Virus record (IMG/VR): IMGVR_UViG_3300032782_000034 | Location: 1 to 20,144 of that record | Origin: a virus | Length of the DNA stretch: 20,144 nt | Reading direction: 5' to 3' (one strand) | Made by a program: the position numbers and the translations under genes | The notes under the pieces: model-generated | Told to the model about the DNA's origin: nothing | Databases searched by the model: none | Seen by the model: the letters and a program-made list of their open reading frames with translations, nothing else | In this document: positions 1-9,041 of the stretch, piece after piece | Layout: each line of letters starts with the position of its first letter | Numbering within the stretch: the stretch's first letter is position 1

Positions 1-2416
1 CCTTCGCTTGCCATTCAGCAGAAGCAGGAATCTTATTTAGTTTACGGCCCCAAATCTTTTGGGCCATATCAAGAGTCTTTTCAGCAAGCGTACCGGGATG
101 CCGAACGACTCCTTCTTCATCTATAATAGCTTTACCCTTACTTGCATATACTTTGCGAGTAGGAGTACGGCCAATCAGTTCTCGTAACCCCTTAATCTTA
201 TCCGCAAGAGTCTTTCCATTAGCATCTCTTTCGGAAAGCAATTGACGAGTAGCTTCTTTCTTAGCCTCATCTTGCAGTTCTTCTTCGCCAATTTCCTGAA
301 GGCGTCCGGGGTTGTTTTCAATATAACTGGTTGCGAGTTCAGCCAAGCGGCGTTTGCCATAGGCTTGTAGTTCAGCGAGTTCCTTTTTAGCCTTATCAAC
401 AACGGCTTGTCTATCCGCGTCAAGTCCTGCATCGGGGTCAATACCCTGTTCACGCAGCTTCGCTCGCTGGTTAATAGCAACTTCATCAAAGGTTTCTTTG
501 CTGACATCACCCAAAGACTCATGTAGCGCAACACGAATATCTCCATGAACGCTATTGGCAATCATGGTGCCGCCAGCGGGAGACTTTACAGGGGTTCCGG
601 CAGCCAGTTCTTCTCGAATGGCTTGAGCAATAGGATGTTGTTTAATGATGCGTTCGACTTCAGTAGCTTGAGCATCAAGCTTATCAGCTTTGGCACTCTG
701 AGCATCCCGAAATGCAGCAGCATCGGTTTTACCTAGTTTGCCAACAAACTTAAGTATACCGTCTTGAACATCGCGCTTTAGCTTATCGAGATTGCCGAGG
801 GCAGTCTTACGCTCAGGAGAAAGTTCATTTGTCAAACCCGCAAGACGCCGAACCTCAGGCAAACGAGCCATCTGGTTCTGTAGCCAAGTAGGAAGTTCAG
901 GGGCTTTAACGGGACCCGATGGGGTGGAAGGTTGTTCCACCGGTTTCGGCTCAGGCTTTGGTTCAGGCTTTGGCTCTGCGGGAACTTCAGATTCCTTGGG
1001 GGCAGCTTCCTCAACCGGAGGCTTCGGTTCAAATTCGCGCAGCTTTTCCGCCATGCGATTCTGAATGCCTTCAACGGTCAGGTCCTCTTTAGGAACCGTG
1101 ACAGAAACCCAGTTCTTTCCATAGTCAGGAATAGACTGGACCCCTTCAGTCATAGACCGAGGGAGCGTGACTTCTACACGTCCATCCTCAAAGCTACCGC
1201 GATAAATACCACCGGCTTGCTGAACGATATCGGCATGAGTTGGGTCAGTGAGCTTCTCACCCACCTTCATCGCAGCTTTCTTCGCTGTATCCTTGGCAAG
1301 AGCCTGATTGATGATATCGTTTTGTTCTTGGGAGAGATTAGCGACTTCAACCTTGGGCTGAAGAACTTCAGTCGGCTTGACCGGCTCGGGTGCTATAGCC
1401 GCTTGAGCAACCTTCTCGGGAATCGGTTCGGTTGGAGATTTATCAAACCGCAACGCCAATTGCCCCGACTCAATGTGCGGGGTGGTTGCCTCAGGAAGTG
1501 GACCTGAGAAGTTAAGTTGTAGTTGGTCCGTGGCAGGAGCAGTAGCTTCCGACATAGGCGGACCATAAAGAATCTTTGAAACTTTGCCTTTTACGGGGAT
1601 AGGTTGTTGGTTGGCCGCATAGGGGCTAGGCTCAGCACTTGCGGCTTCAGTTGCAAGATGGCTACCAAGGGCACCAGAGATTACACCTTTAGCAAGGAAA
1701 TACCGGGCCTTATCCTCATCTCCCGCATCAATAGCTTGCTTAAAGGGAGCATACTGTTCGTATGCCGACTTAAGCATATCATAGGAAAACTTACTTTGAA
1801 TAAGCTTAGTGATTAAACTAGGTATGCCAAGTTCAGCAGCAGCGGCTCCACCAGTTGCCGCAATAAGCGCAATGTTCTCAGGAGTCGTGAAAGATGAGCC
1901 AATTTCTGTGGCTGCCCGTGCTTCAGGACCCATTGTATTAAGAAGCTTTTCGCTTGGTTGAAAAAGCGGACGGTCCTCTACCGGAGTGGCATAGGTTGTC
2001 TTAGGCGGTGGACTGGCCTTAACGCCAACGATTCCAAGCAAACCTCCACCAGTGAATCTGGGCTTTTCAATATCCCAAACGGTAGCAAGGTCGCCTTTCT
2101 TAATCGCATTCCATTCCGCTTCACGCGCAGTCAAAGGCGATTGAGTAGGACCTTCTGTGACAGGAGCGGCTTTAGGAGCAGTTCCTTGAGTCGGAAGATT
2201 CTTAAAACCCTTCCAACGCATATCATATAGAGTTTGCTTTGAGGCATCGTCTATATCGAGGGAATTGAGAGACTTGACAAATGCACCTTGGTCCCCATCC
2301 ACATGATAGGCATTCCAAATTTTTTGCCGCTGGTCATCCGTGATATTCGAACGACGTAGCGTATCCAGCAGAACATCCGAACCCGGAATTGTCTGTTGAG
2401 GAGTATCGTTGGGCAT
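1..2416 (-). CDS. Large internal virion / ejection-type protein, 3' end outside window
   Basis: An uninterrupted reading frame of 805 codons starts at ATG 2416 and is still open at the left edge, so the C-terminus is missing. I recognise no enzyme motif. Residues about 15-60 form a short helical segment (ITDDQRQKIWNAYHV... and an SLDIDDASKQTLYDM stretch). An Ala/Gly-rich hydrophobic patch (ENIALIAATGGAAAAELG) follows, then a proline-rich linker with three EPKP units near residues 480-495, then a long charged Lys/Glu/Ala helical region. The codon before the ATG is CTA, and TAATAAGG lies just upstream as stop plus weak ribosome site. It follows two other likely internal virion proteins, in the place where T7 has gp16. 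The role as an injected protein is inferred from position, size and composition. A large polyvalent protein carrying an enzyme domain beyond the edge is an alternative. Confidence 0.6.
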   Translation of the reverse strand, partial: MPNDTPQQTIPGSDVLLDTLRRSNITDDQRQKIWNAYHVDGDQGAFVKSLNSLDIDDASKQTLYDMRWKGFKNLPTQGTAPKAAPVTEGPTQSPLTAREAEWNAIKKGDLATVWDIEKPRFTGGGLLGIVGVKASPPPKTTYATPVEDRPLFQPSEKLLNTMGPEARAATEIGSSFTTPENIALIAATGGAAAAELGIPSLITKLIQSKFSYDMLKSAYEQYAPFKQAIDAGDEDKARYFLAKGVISGALGSHLATEAASAEPSPYAANQQPIPVKGKVSKILYGPPMSEATAPATDQLQLNFSGPLPEATTPHIESGQLALRFDKSPTEPIPEKVAQAAIAPEPVKPTEVLQPKVEVANLSQEQNDIINQALAKDTAKKAAMKVGEKLTDPTHADIVQQAGGIYRGSFEDGRVEVTLPRSMTEGVQSIPDYGKNWVSVTVPKEDLTVEGIQNRMAEKLREFEPKPPVEEAAPKESEVPAEPKPEPKPEPKPVEQPSTPSGPVKAPELPTWLQNQMARLPEVRRLAGLTNELSPERKTALGNLDKLKRDVQDGILKFVGKLGKTDAAAFRDAQSAKADKLDAQATEVERIIKQHPIAQAIREELAAGTPVKSPAGGTMIANSVHGDIRVALHESLGDVSKETFDEVAINQRAKLREQGIDPDAGLDADRQAVVDKAKKELAELQAYGKRRLAELATSYIENNPGRLQEIGEEELQDEAKKEATRQLLSERDANGKTLADKIKGLRELIGRTPTRKVYASKGKAIIDEEGVVRHPGTLAEKTLDMAQKIWGRKLNKIPASAEWQAK
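942..977 (-). repeat. Three 12-bp repeats encoding EPKP linker
   Basis: Three imperfect copies of a 12-bp unit (plus-strand form ggctttggttca) occupy 942-953, 954-965 and 966-977. On the minus strand they encode consecutive Glu-Pro-Lys-Pro units in the large internal virion protein. This is most likely an extended, stiff linker between its N-terminal part and its helical C-terminal part. The copy number may vary by slippage. Confidence 0.75.
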
Positions 2417-2428
2417 TAGATAGCCTTA

Positions 2429-3640
2429 TTATTGAGGAGTCCAGTTAGAGCCAGAGTTAGAAGGAGTTGAGGGTTCTTCGGCAGTAGAAACTGAAGGGGC
2501 GGCTACTCCGTGATTTCGTTGAGTGGCCATCCAGTCTGTAAAAGAAGTTCCCTTCTTGGATGCGCCAGAAGAGATATAAGAATCAACCCACTGTTGCTGG
2601 TTGGCGAGTTGCTGATTTGCGGCAGCGCGGTCAGAGGCATATAGCTTATTAGCATCTTCAAGAGAAGTGGTAAAACCACCCTTCAAATACTCCATTGGGT
2701 TATTAGCGCGGGGTTTATTAATACCTTTTCCAATGGTTGCCCGAGCAGCCTGTTCAAGTTCCTGCGCTGTGGCCTGAGGATGTGGAGCACTTTGCTCCGC
2801 ACCGGTTCTTGCACCAGCGGAAGAAGCAGCATACCCTGTCATAATCTTCAAAGCCGCATCTGCACGCGCTTTAGGGTCAGTAATACCCGCAGTTTCTTCT
2901 GCAATAATTCGCCCCATGACACCACCGCCATATTCTTGAGCAGCGCGGTCAAGCTTACCAACAAATTGTGGCGGATTATTCGGGTCTGCCTTTTGATGCG
3001 TAATAGGATTCCAGAGTTCAACAGTTCCCCCGCTAGTAGTACGCGGAACCCACATCTGGCCCTTAGTGTCAATCTGCGGAGGCTGAATATGGCCCTGCTC
3101 CATCAAGCCTTCATATCGGTCAGCTTGAGCAAGCGCCCTTTGTTCCATCGCATGTCTATAGGGAATCTCAGATTCTCTAGCCCCAATTTCAGACATCAAA
3201 TTTTGAGCCTGTAGTTGAGGCATCATCAACTGATAGGGCAACATAGCTGACTCAAGCGCCTTCTGACGAGTGAGTTGCTGTGCTCCCAATAGACCTTGGA
3301 AAGTGCGGCTGATACCTTCGCCCACCCCCTCGGGTCCCCTCGGTCCCGGAGTCAATGCAGCGACGGTGGAAATACGGTCTATTAGACCCGCAATTCCGGG
3401 GTGGTTTTGAGCAAGCCAGCTATTCTGACTCATCGTGTTATACGGCGAGATGAGTTTATTAGCTAGCTCTTTATATTGGTCAAACTGTGCCGAAAGATTA
3501 GGCGACCCCATGAACGTTCGGATAGGCGTAACGTTAGAGTCTAGATTAATCTTATCCGTTGTCGGTGCCGTAAGTTCTCCACCAATCGGAGACATTACAG
3601 TTTCCGGCGGAGCAAACGGACCATAGTTTTCGAACGCCAT
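2429..3640 (-). CDS. Putative internal virion protein (403 aa)
   Basis: The gene encodes 403 residues from ATG 3640, with a clear ribosome site made from the upstream stop codon (TAAGGAACTCAAATG). The protein is Gln/Ala-rich and mostly helical in character. It has a proline-rich N-terminus, a central Gln-rich helical region (residues about 115-180), a short stretch that looks beta-like (GQMWVPRTTSGGTVELW, about 195-211), and a low-complexity Ser/Pro/Asn C-terminus. No enzyme motif or signal peptide is seen. It ends in a tandem TAA TAA and is followed after 12 nt by the >805-aa gene, in the same frame. Place and composition match the T7 gp15-like position in the internal-virion series, but I recognise no direct homologue, so the function is inferred. 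Confidence 0.6.
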   Translation of the reverse strand: MAFENYGPFAPPETVMSPIGGELTAPTTDKINLDSNVTPIRTFMGSPNLSAQFDQYKELANKLISPYNTMSQNSWLAQNHPGIAGLIDRISTVAALTPGPRGPEGVGEGISRTFQGLLGAQQLTRQKALESAMLPYQLMMPQLQAQNLMSEIGARESEIPYRHAMEQRALAQADRYEGLMEQGHIQPPQIDTKGQMWVPRTTSGGTVELWNPITHQKADPNNPPQFVGKLDRAAQEYGGGVMGRIIAEETAGITDPKARADAALKIMTGYAASSAGARTGAEQSAPHPQATAQELEQAARATIGKGINKPRANNPMEYLKGGFTTSLEDANKLYASDRAAANQQLANQQQWVDSYISSGASKKGTSFTDWMATQRNHGVAAPSVSTAEEPSTPSNSGSNWTPQ

Positions 3641-3649
3641 TTGAGTTCC

Positions 3650-4276
3650 TTAGTATGAGGAAAGGTTATACTGGGGTGCTTGTGGAAGGTTGTTGGAAAG
3701 TAAAGCATTCATTTGAGGAGAAGCGCCTGTAGCTCCAAATTTAGAGCCGGCTCCTGCCATTCCGAGTAGACTACCACCCATACCACCACCCATACCCATA
3801 GTTGCAGCACCAATACCCGCACCTACAAGTTGTGGCAGCCAAGTTCCAAGCCCACTCTGACTCTGCGTTTGAGTTCCAGTCATACCAGTCTGAAGTGGAC
3901 GATACGAACCTGCCATTCCAAGAGCCTGTTGACGAAATTGACCAGCTTGAAGTAAAAGATTGTTATACAGGTTAGACTGATTCGACATACCCTGTCGCTG
4001 CAATCCAAGAAGTTGCTGAGCCATTAGCGGAGAATTCGAGCCGAAACCAAGCGCCCTAGAACGCTGCAAGAGCGCACTATTAGCGGAAGCCTGTTGCTGC
4101 GCAATAGCTTGACGGCCCATGCCCAATTGTTTATTGAAAAACATATTGGTATATGGGTCACTGATTTCAGACTGAATAGTATTACCGAACGTAGGCTGCA
4201 AGGAGTTGTATTGACTCATCGCTGCCGGGTTGTATTGATACTGTTGGCTTGTACTAGTTGTAGTCTTTGTAGACAT
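3650..4276 (-). CDS. Putative internal virion / ejection protein, T7 gp14-like position (208 aa)
   Basis: The gene encodes 208 residues. ATG 4276 shares one base with the stop of the preceding gene (TAATG). The N-terminal third is Gln/Tyr/Asn-rich, and residues about 60-130 are helical and Gln/Leu-rich. Near residues 150-177 there is a Gly/Met/Ala-rich hydrophobic stretch (GAGIGAATMGMGGG and on) that could enter a membrane. T7 gp14 is 196 aa, follows the small gp13, and is an ejected protein that forms part of the envelope channel. Here the size, the hydrophobic segment and the place directly after a gp13-like gene agree with that role. This is an inference from synteny and composition, because sequence similarity to gp14 is not evident by eye. 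Confidence 0.6.
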   Translation of the reverse strand: MSTKTTTSTSQQYQYNPAAMSQYNSLQPTFGNTIQSEISDPYTNMFFNKQLGMGRQAIAQQQASANSALLQRSRALGFGSNSPLMAQQLLGLQRQGMSNQSNLYNNLLLQAGQFRQQALGMAGSYRPLQTGMTGTQTQSQSGLGTWLPQLVGAGIGAATMGMGGGMGGSLLGMAGAGSKFGATGASPQMNALLSNNLPQAPQYNLSSY

Positions 4277-4626
4277 TAGAGAACTTTCTTAAACCGAAAT
4301 TCTGGCTCCGTACTTACCTTTTCCGCTCCCCACTTCTTTAGAAAAGCAAGCCACTCATCGTTCCCTTCAGCTTGCACATTAAAGTAATACGACAAAACTC
4401 CCTGACTCCAAAGATGCGTTTCAAGGTCCCGATAAAACAGAATCTTAGACCGAGGTTCCCAATCATTCGGAGTAATAACGGGGTCTAGCTCCGTTGCAAA
4501 CCTACGAACTGCGAACGCTGTCCCTTTGGTTGTATCAAGTGCCAATACCGAACAAGTCGAATCTAAATCTGACGTATCCTGAATTGACTTGACTTCTTCT
4601 TCTGTTGCCAATCTAATGCGATTCAT
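4276..4626 (-). CDS. Small acetyltransferase-fold-like virion protein, gp13-like (116 aa)
   Basis: I choose ATG 4626 (MNRIRLATEEEVKSI), which has AAGGGAG five to six bases upstream. A GTG at 4632 would overlap that ribosome site. The opening (M-x-R-x-A-x-x-E-E-x-x-x-I) and the ending (NDEWLAFLKKWGAEKV followed by FRFKKVL) look like the first and last strands and helices of a GNAT domain. The chain is short and shows no clear acetyl-CoA-binding Q/R-x-x-G-x-G/A loop, so it may be catalytically inactive. T7 gp13 (138 aa), a virion assembly protein, is to my knowledge also a GNAT-like fold and occupies this place between nozzle and gp14. Its stop overlaps the next start by one base. Fold and role are inferred. 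Confidence 0.55.
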   Translation of the reverse strand: MNRIRLATEEEVKSIQDTSDLDSTCSVLALDTTKGTAFAVRRFATELDPVITPNDWEPRSKILFYRDLETHLWSQGVLSYYFNVQAEGNDEWLAFLKKWGAEKVSTEPEFRFKKVL

Positions 4627-4636
4627 ACCCACTCCC

Positions 4637-4891
4637 TTAGTGTTTGAATAAATGAGATAAGGCTGGAAACTGAGTCACAGCCCATCCTATAATTGCTCCA
4701 ATAACAGACGCACCACCCGCACTAGTCCAAACATTCTTCTCAACATCTCTTACTCGTTTTTCTAAATCAGAATGTTGGGCCGAGAGGAATGGAAGTGCTT
4801 TGTCTATACGTTCGGATAAATCTAGAAGTGCTTGCTCTGTTCTAGACTGTCCTTTGATGAGTTCTAAAACATTATCTTCGCTGAGTTGCAT
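4637..4891 (-). CDS. Small coiled-coil membrane protein, XhlA/holin-like (84 aa)
   Basis: The gene encodes 84 residues from ATG 4891. Residues about 3-54 form a charged heptad-type helix (LLDLSERIDKAL, DLEKRVRDVEKNV). One membrane segment follows at about 57-74 (SAGGASVIGAIIGWAVT), with a short tail. This plan of N-terminal coiled coil and C-terminal membrane helix matches the XhlA/haemolysin-like accessory holins of phages. It lies after the tail fibre gene, eight bases downstream of its stop, and far from the other lysis-type genes at 10480-11797. It may instead be a virion-associated membrane protein. The ribosome site is weak (TAAGAGAAACTATG), which suggests translational coupling to the fibre gene. 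Confidence 0.55.
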   Translation of the reverse strand: MQLSEDNVLELIKGQSRTEQALLDLSERIDKALPFLSAQHSDLEKRVRDVEKNVWTSAGGASVIGAIIGWAVTQFPALSHLFKH

Positions 4892-4899
4892 AGTTTCTC

Positions 4900-6522
4900 T
4901 TATAAGGCTTCTACTCTTATCCGTAGGCTATAGACCATAGAAGTCGCGCCAGATGAAGCATATGCAGTAGAGTCCCCGGTTTGGTATTTCACAGCCTGTG
5001 AACCCGAAGCGTAAATCGGGAAACTAAAGTCTACTGAAGTAGTCAATGTATTTCCTGAAGGACTACTTGCTACAAAAGACTTAGACTGTGTAGTTGTATT
5101 GTCTGCATCTTGCCATTGAAACTGAATATCCGGTAAAGTCGAGGATATAGTTCCAACGGTTTTTACAATCATGCGCCCGGAAATCTTATATAACCCTGAC
5201 GCTGATGGTGTGAAAATAGTCGTTAAGCCTACATTAGCAGATAGATTGTTGCTATCTACTAAGCCTTGCTCTGTAACAAGTCCTTGGCTAACGAGAGTGA
5301 CTCCATTGTATTTGGCAGCGAGATTTCCGCTACCACCCGCTATATCGTTGTAATCTAACTTACCAACTGTAATAGCTGCGCCAACAGAGGATTGTTTTAG
5401 GACTTGACTTGCTCCGCCAGTAGCGGATAAATCAGCATGAGTGCCGCCATTCGACAAGGGGACTTTTCCGAATATGCCGCCCTCCGCATTAATCGGAGGA
5501 ATCATGCTAGTAACTAGAGTGGAGAAAAGTGGAGTATTACCGCCAGTATCTACCGCACTAATTTCGATAAGAGTAAGGTTCCCATTTATACCACCACTGA
5601 TAGTTCCATTGAGAGCAAAGGTAACAGTGGTTGCACCGCTAGCCGCATTGGATGCCATGTAGACGGTCTGTGTAACATACACAGGAGATGTGCTATGTCC
5701 ACCAATAGCCTGAGTGCCAGATACTAAAGAGTAGTTATTCCCATTAGTATCCGTAATTCCAGAAACTACAACGGGATTGCTTACGTTAAAAGTTTGTCCG
5801 ATAACAAGAAGTGTGCTACCTGCACTCACACTAGAAGTAAAGGCTGACGTTCCACTTGCGCTAACCGATGAAGTCTTACTCTGAATAACGCTAGGTGTTC
5901 CGCCACTATTCTTGAATGCTAATAGAGCTTGAATCACACCCGAGTTAACAGTTCCAAGAAGAGGACTTCCACCTTGGAAAGTTTGAGTGGCAGAGCTAGA
6001 ACTTCCACCGGTTGTTGCTTTATAAGCAACGGTTCCAACAGTAGAACCGCTGTAAGTCATGTTCTTGATGAGGGTCCAACCCGAAGGGGTGGTACTCGCA
6101 CTTGTGATACACGACCCAGTAGCTATGTAGAGAGCGAATCCATCATCGCCACCGGCAATAGCTCTAGAGATTGTCTGAGCTATAGTTGAGTTAATGGTGG
6201 TAGGATTAAGAGCGTTCCCAACCAAATCGGGTGAACCCGCCGGGGGAACCATGAACACCGAACCGGGACTTTCATCAGTCCAGCTTAATTCAATGTCCTG
6301 CTCAGTAGAAGAGGGAGAAGTAGTAGTGACGGTGATTTCCGGCGGTGCGGTAAGCACAACCGAAGTTAGACCGCCACTCCCACTAGAAACAACCGGATTA
6401 TTAGCAGTCTTATTCGTAGCCGCAACTTTAGCCTGTGTCTTTTTAAGTTGCAGTTCAATCCAATCTGCCCACTTGTTAAGAACAGCTACTTGAGTGCTTG
6501 GATTTGTAATCTTAAGAGGCAT
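4900..6522 (-). CDS. Tail fibre / receptor-binding protein with tandem adhesin-like and C1q-like domains (540 aa)
   Basis: The gene encodes 540 residues, and ATG 6522 overlaps the nozzle stop by one base. Residues 11-40 form a short coiled coil (LNKWADWIELQLKKTQAKV), probably for trimer formation or attachment to the tail. Two related beta domains follow. The first (about 95-205) contains TPSGWTLIKNMTYSG. The second (about 211-328) contains GITDTNGNNYSLVSG and YMASNAASGATTVTF. Residues 345-400 are a fibre-shaft type linker (VPLSNGGTHADLSATGGASQ). Residues about 425-540 form a beta-sandwich ending in RIRVEAL that looks like a C1q/TNF-type trimeric head (IFTPSASGLYKISGRMIV, IQFQWQDADN). Placement after adaptor and nozzle supports a fibre that contacts the host surface. 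Domain names are judged by eye. Confidence 0.75.
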   Translation of the reverse strand: MPLKITNPSTQVAVLNKWADWIELQLKKTQAKVAATNKTANNPVVSSGSGGLTSVVLTAPPEITVTTTSPSSTEQDIELSWTDESPGSVFMVPPAGSPDLVGNALNPTTINSTIAQTISRAIAGGDDGFALYIATGSCITSASTTPSGWTLIKNMTYSGSTVGTVAYKATTGGSSSSATQTFQGGSPLLGTVNSGVIQALLAFKNSGGTPSVIQSKTSSVSASGTSAFTSSVSAGSTLLVIGQTFNVSNPVVVSGITDTNGNNYSLVSGTQAIGGHSTSPVYVTQTVYMASNAASGATTVTFALNGTISGGINGNLTLIEISAVDTGGNTPLFSTLVTSMIPPINAEGGIFGKVPLSNGGTHADLSATGGASQVLKQSSVGAAITVGKLDYNDIAGGSGNLAAKYNGVTLVSQGLVTEQGLVDSNNLSANVGLTTIFTPSASGLYKISGRMIVKTVGTISSTLPDIQFQWQDADNTTTQSKSFVASSPSGNTLTTSVDFSFPIYASGSQAVKYQTGDSTAYASSGATSMVYSLRIRVEAL

Positions 6523-9041
6523 TAGACTCGATTAAGCGGATAGAATACGACGCTAAAGTAATCCAAAATATTGTCAGTAACTTTACTAGTCACTGCATCG
6601 GAAGTTGAAGAGAAGGTTATACGGAAGAAGCGAGCTAGCGTATTAGAAGTCACGCACATAGCTTTCATCTGACCGAAGATGTCCGTGGTGAATGGAACGT
6701 CATCCAAAAGCACAGTCGGATTATCAAAGTCAGCTTGGGTTTGCGCCGCTTCAAGTGTAACGGTGATGTCGGGGTCTGAGGAGAGAACTTCGATACTATT
6801 GAGAAGCTTTCTCATACTCGGGTCGCCGAAATGAAGCCAGCTAGTCTGAAGAGTAACTGTGATATCAGTGGCATCATCTTCGCTCTGTTTGTCCACAACA
6901 AGAGTTGGGTCAACATAGCGGCAAGTGCCATCATCAGAAAACAGTAACCACCGAGGAATGCCGCCGAGATTGAAATAGAAAATATCGGTCAGCATCTTAT
7001 CGGCAAACTTCCAAACGTACCATCTGTTCGTGTGTAGGTCAAAGACAAATGCCGTGTCGCAATTTGTATTCGAACCTGTGGGGCACATAATCACATAGAA
7101 GTTATATGGCCCGTATCCGACGAAGGTGCCGAAGGATTTGGTTGCAGCATCCGGGTTAACGGTGTTTAGGAGAGCCTGAATCGGAGTTCCGACATCTTCA
7201 TAGGTATTGAAATCGCTGAAGATAATGCGGAAATCCGGCGTCATCCAGATACATCCAACCGGCGTACCTTCACGGAACACGATGTTCCAAGTGCTTTGAT
7301 TGAGCAAACCGGTTTCAGAAAAGATAACGTTCGGCGGGGAGAAGTTGGTTGGGTCGTCCCCAAGCACTCTGCGAATATGGCGTTCAGTCCCGATATAGAG
7401 GGTATTGCCATCCGAGAGCATTCCACGCACAATTTCGGAACCGGGGGCGATATCTAGGGCGTTCGACGCTGGCCAGCATTCTTCGTACCGTCCGGCGACT
7501 ATTCCGGTTGACGTTAATACGTCCGATAGCCCCTTGGAGAAATAAACGTATTGACCGAGGGCGAGCCATAGTCTACCTTTGTGGAGCGTAGGAAAGAACC
7601 CGTTCGGGGGTGGGGTATTATTATAGACCCCAATTTCGTTCCCGTAGGTATCGGATTCCTGCCAGATATTCTTGTTCAGCAACGCACTCTCATCGAGAGA
7701 GTCAATGAACTGAGTGGTCGTGGAGGGGAAGGTTCCGACTTCATAAAGAGTGGTTGGGTCGCCGCCATCAGCCGTTGCAAGTAGGATATAGGTGTCTACT
7801 TGGCTGTCGGGGGAGGCTTGAAAGTTGGTTAGCTCAACCTGCCCACCCGTTAAGGGTCCTGTGGATGCGCTAATTGGGGAAACGTCACTATAGCTGGAAT
7901 CAACGGAGTTCCCATAGACTAGATAATAATTCCGTCCAACTTGAAGTGTGATTTGGCCCGAGCCGGGAATCGAAGCTTGGATGTTGATGGAGTAAATCTT
8001 TTGGTACATATCATCATGGGCATCCAAGAATGCCATGACGCGAATGTTACCAAAGTCCTGTCCATCAGGCAGCGGAATAATATCCCACTGCTTATTGCGT
8101 TGCGGTACATCGTAGATTTGAGTCCACGAACTCCCTGCATCAAGCGAATACCAAATGCCGGCAGACCGTTGATTTACGGATTGCCCATCAGTTCCATCGA
8201 GAGGAACTTCGCTAAGAATATTTAGAACAGCATTCGCCGGAGGAGAACCCGCCGTAGAGAACTTCCAGACACAACCATAGTAAGTATGAGTGTGTTGACC
8301 ACTTGCGTAAGCATAGGTGCTATCATCTCCGTCAGCCACGTTGCCCGGATTGGTATAAGCAGAAACAGAGCCGCCAAGACCAAAGCTATAGCCCTGAGCT
8401 ACTCCACCTTCATACGAACCGACATGCTGGTTGGCGCTCCATCCGTTTGTATCGGTTGACGGATAGTAGGCATTGAGAGTAGTGACAGTTGCATCTTCCG
8501 TTGCCGATGTACCACTTGGGTTATTGACTGTTAGAGTGGTGGAAGTGGAAGAGACTACAGTAAAGATGCCATTGTTATTGGCCGCAGTAAAACCAAAGAT
8601 AGTTACAGTCGTACCCGAGATAATAGCATCGAGTCCGCTAGTAGCATTGTAAACGGTATTTCCGCCCGAAGCATTATTTACTGAAGTGAGTGCAACAGAG
8701 AGGGAACCACCAAGAGTATTTGGTGAGACAAGAACGGGTTGAGTAGGAGCCGCGATACCCGCTTTGGTCAGCGAAGTATTTATGTTCCACTTATACAAAT
8801 CCGCCGCTACGCCATCTTCGAAGAAAGCATAGTCTCTCGAATAAGCCATGCGCGGATTGCTTGCACCTGCACTCGGAGTAAAGATGGATTGTGGGTCCCC
8901 TGAACCGTCCCAATAAAGTACATTATTGGTAAGACTTTGAACACCTGTCCCATCAGCCGCAACTGCAATTAGGGTGCGAGAGTTATTCGCAATATTCTGA
9001 TAGAGAAAGGCGTTGCTAGCTTTTAGTGTGGGATTCCCCAT
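6522..9041 (-). CDS. Tail nozzle / tail tubular protein B-like, main part (839 aa)
   Basis: The gene encodes 839 residues. Its ATG at 9041 shares one base with the stop of a 77-aa gene that seems to hold the nozzle N-terminus. Residues 1-95 and about 455-839 show the propeller-like pattern of podoviral nozzle proteins: LYWDGSGDPQ, FPTLHKGRLWLAL, YVYFSKG, SDGNTLYIGTERHIRRV, FVFDLHTNRWYVWKFADK. Three modules sit in between. Residues about 110-190 hold a small beta domain with NNGIFTVVSSTSTTLTV. Residues about 195-355 look like an F5/8-type carbohydrate-binding fold (NVADGDDSTYAYASG, SAGIWYSLDAGSSWTQI). Residues about 360-455 form an Ig/fibronectin-III-like domain. The family normally closes the tail channel and triggers DNA release. 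The inserted modules suggest extra surface contacts. Confidence 0.75.
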   Translation of the reverse strand: MGNPTLKASNAFLYQNIANNSRTLIAVAADGTGVQSLTNNVLYWDGSGDPQSIFTPSAGASNPRMAYSRDYAFFEDGVAADLYKWNINTSLTKAGIAAPTQPVLVSPNTLGGSLSVALTSVNNASGGNTVYNATSGLDAIISGTTVTIFGFTAANNNGIFTVVSSTSTTLTVNNPSGTSATEDATVTTLNAYYPSTDTNGWSANQHVGSYEGGVAQGYSFGLGGSVSAYTNPGNVADGDDSTYAYASGQHTHTYYGCVWKFSTAGSPPANAVLNILSEVPLDGTDGQSVNQRSAGIWYSLDAGSSWTQIYDVPQRNKQWDIIPLPDGQDFGNIRVMAFLDAHDDMYQKIYSINIQASIPGSGQITLQVGRNYYLVYGNSVDSSYSDVSPISASTGPLTGGQVELTNFQASPDSQVDTYILLATADGGDPTTLYEVGTFPSTTTQFIDSLDESALLNKNIWQESDTYGNEIGVYNNTPPPNGFFPTLHKGRLWLALGQYVYFSKGLSDVLTSTGIVAGRYEECWPASNALDIAPGSEIVRGMLSDGNTLYIGTERHIRRVLGDDPTNFSPPNVIFSETGLLNQSTWNIVFREGTPVGCIWMTPDFRIIFSDFNTYEDVGTPIQALLNTVNPDAATKSFGTFVGYGPYNFYVIMCPTGSNTNCDTAFVFDLHTNRWYVWKFADKMLTDIFYFNLGGIPRWLLFSDDGTCRYVDPTLVVDKQSEDDATDITVTLQTSWLHFGDPSMRKLLNSIEVLSSDPDITVTLEAAQTQADFDNPTVLLDDVPFTTDIFGQMKAMCVTSNTLARFFRITFSSTSDAVTSKVTDNILDYFSVVFYPLNRV

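Noticed and set aside
932-1507. 191-aa plus-strand frame in the left part
   Set aside because: It is antisense to the large internal virion gene, contains the reverse of the EPKP repeat as Arg/Leu/Trp low complexity, and has no ribosome site.
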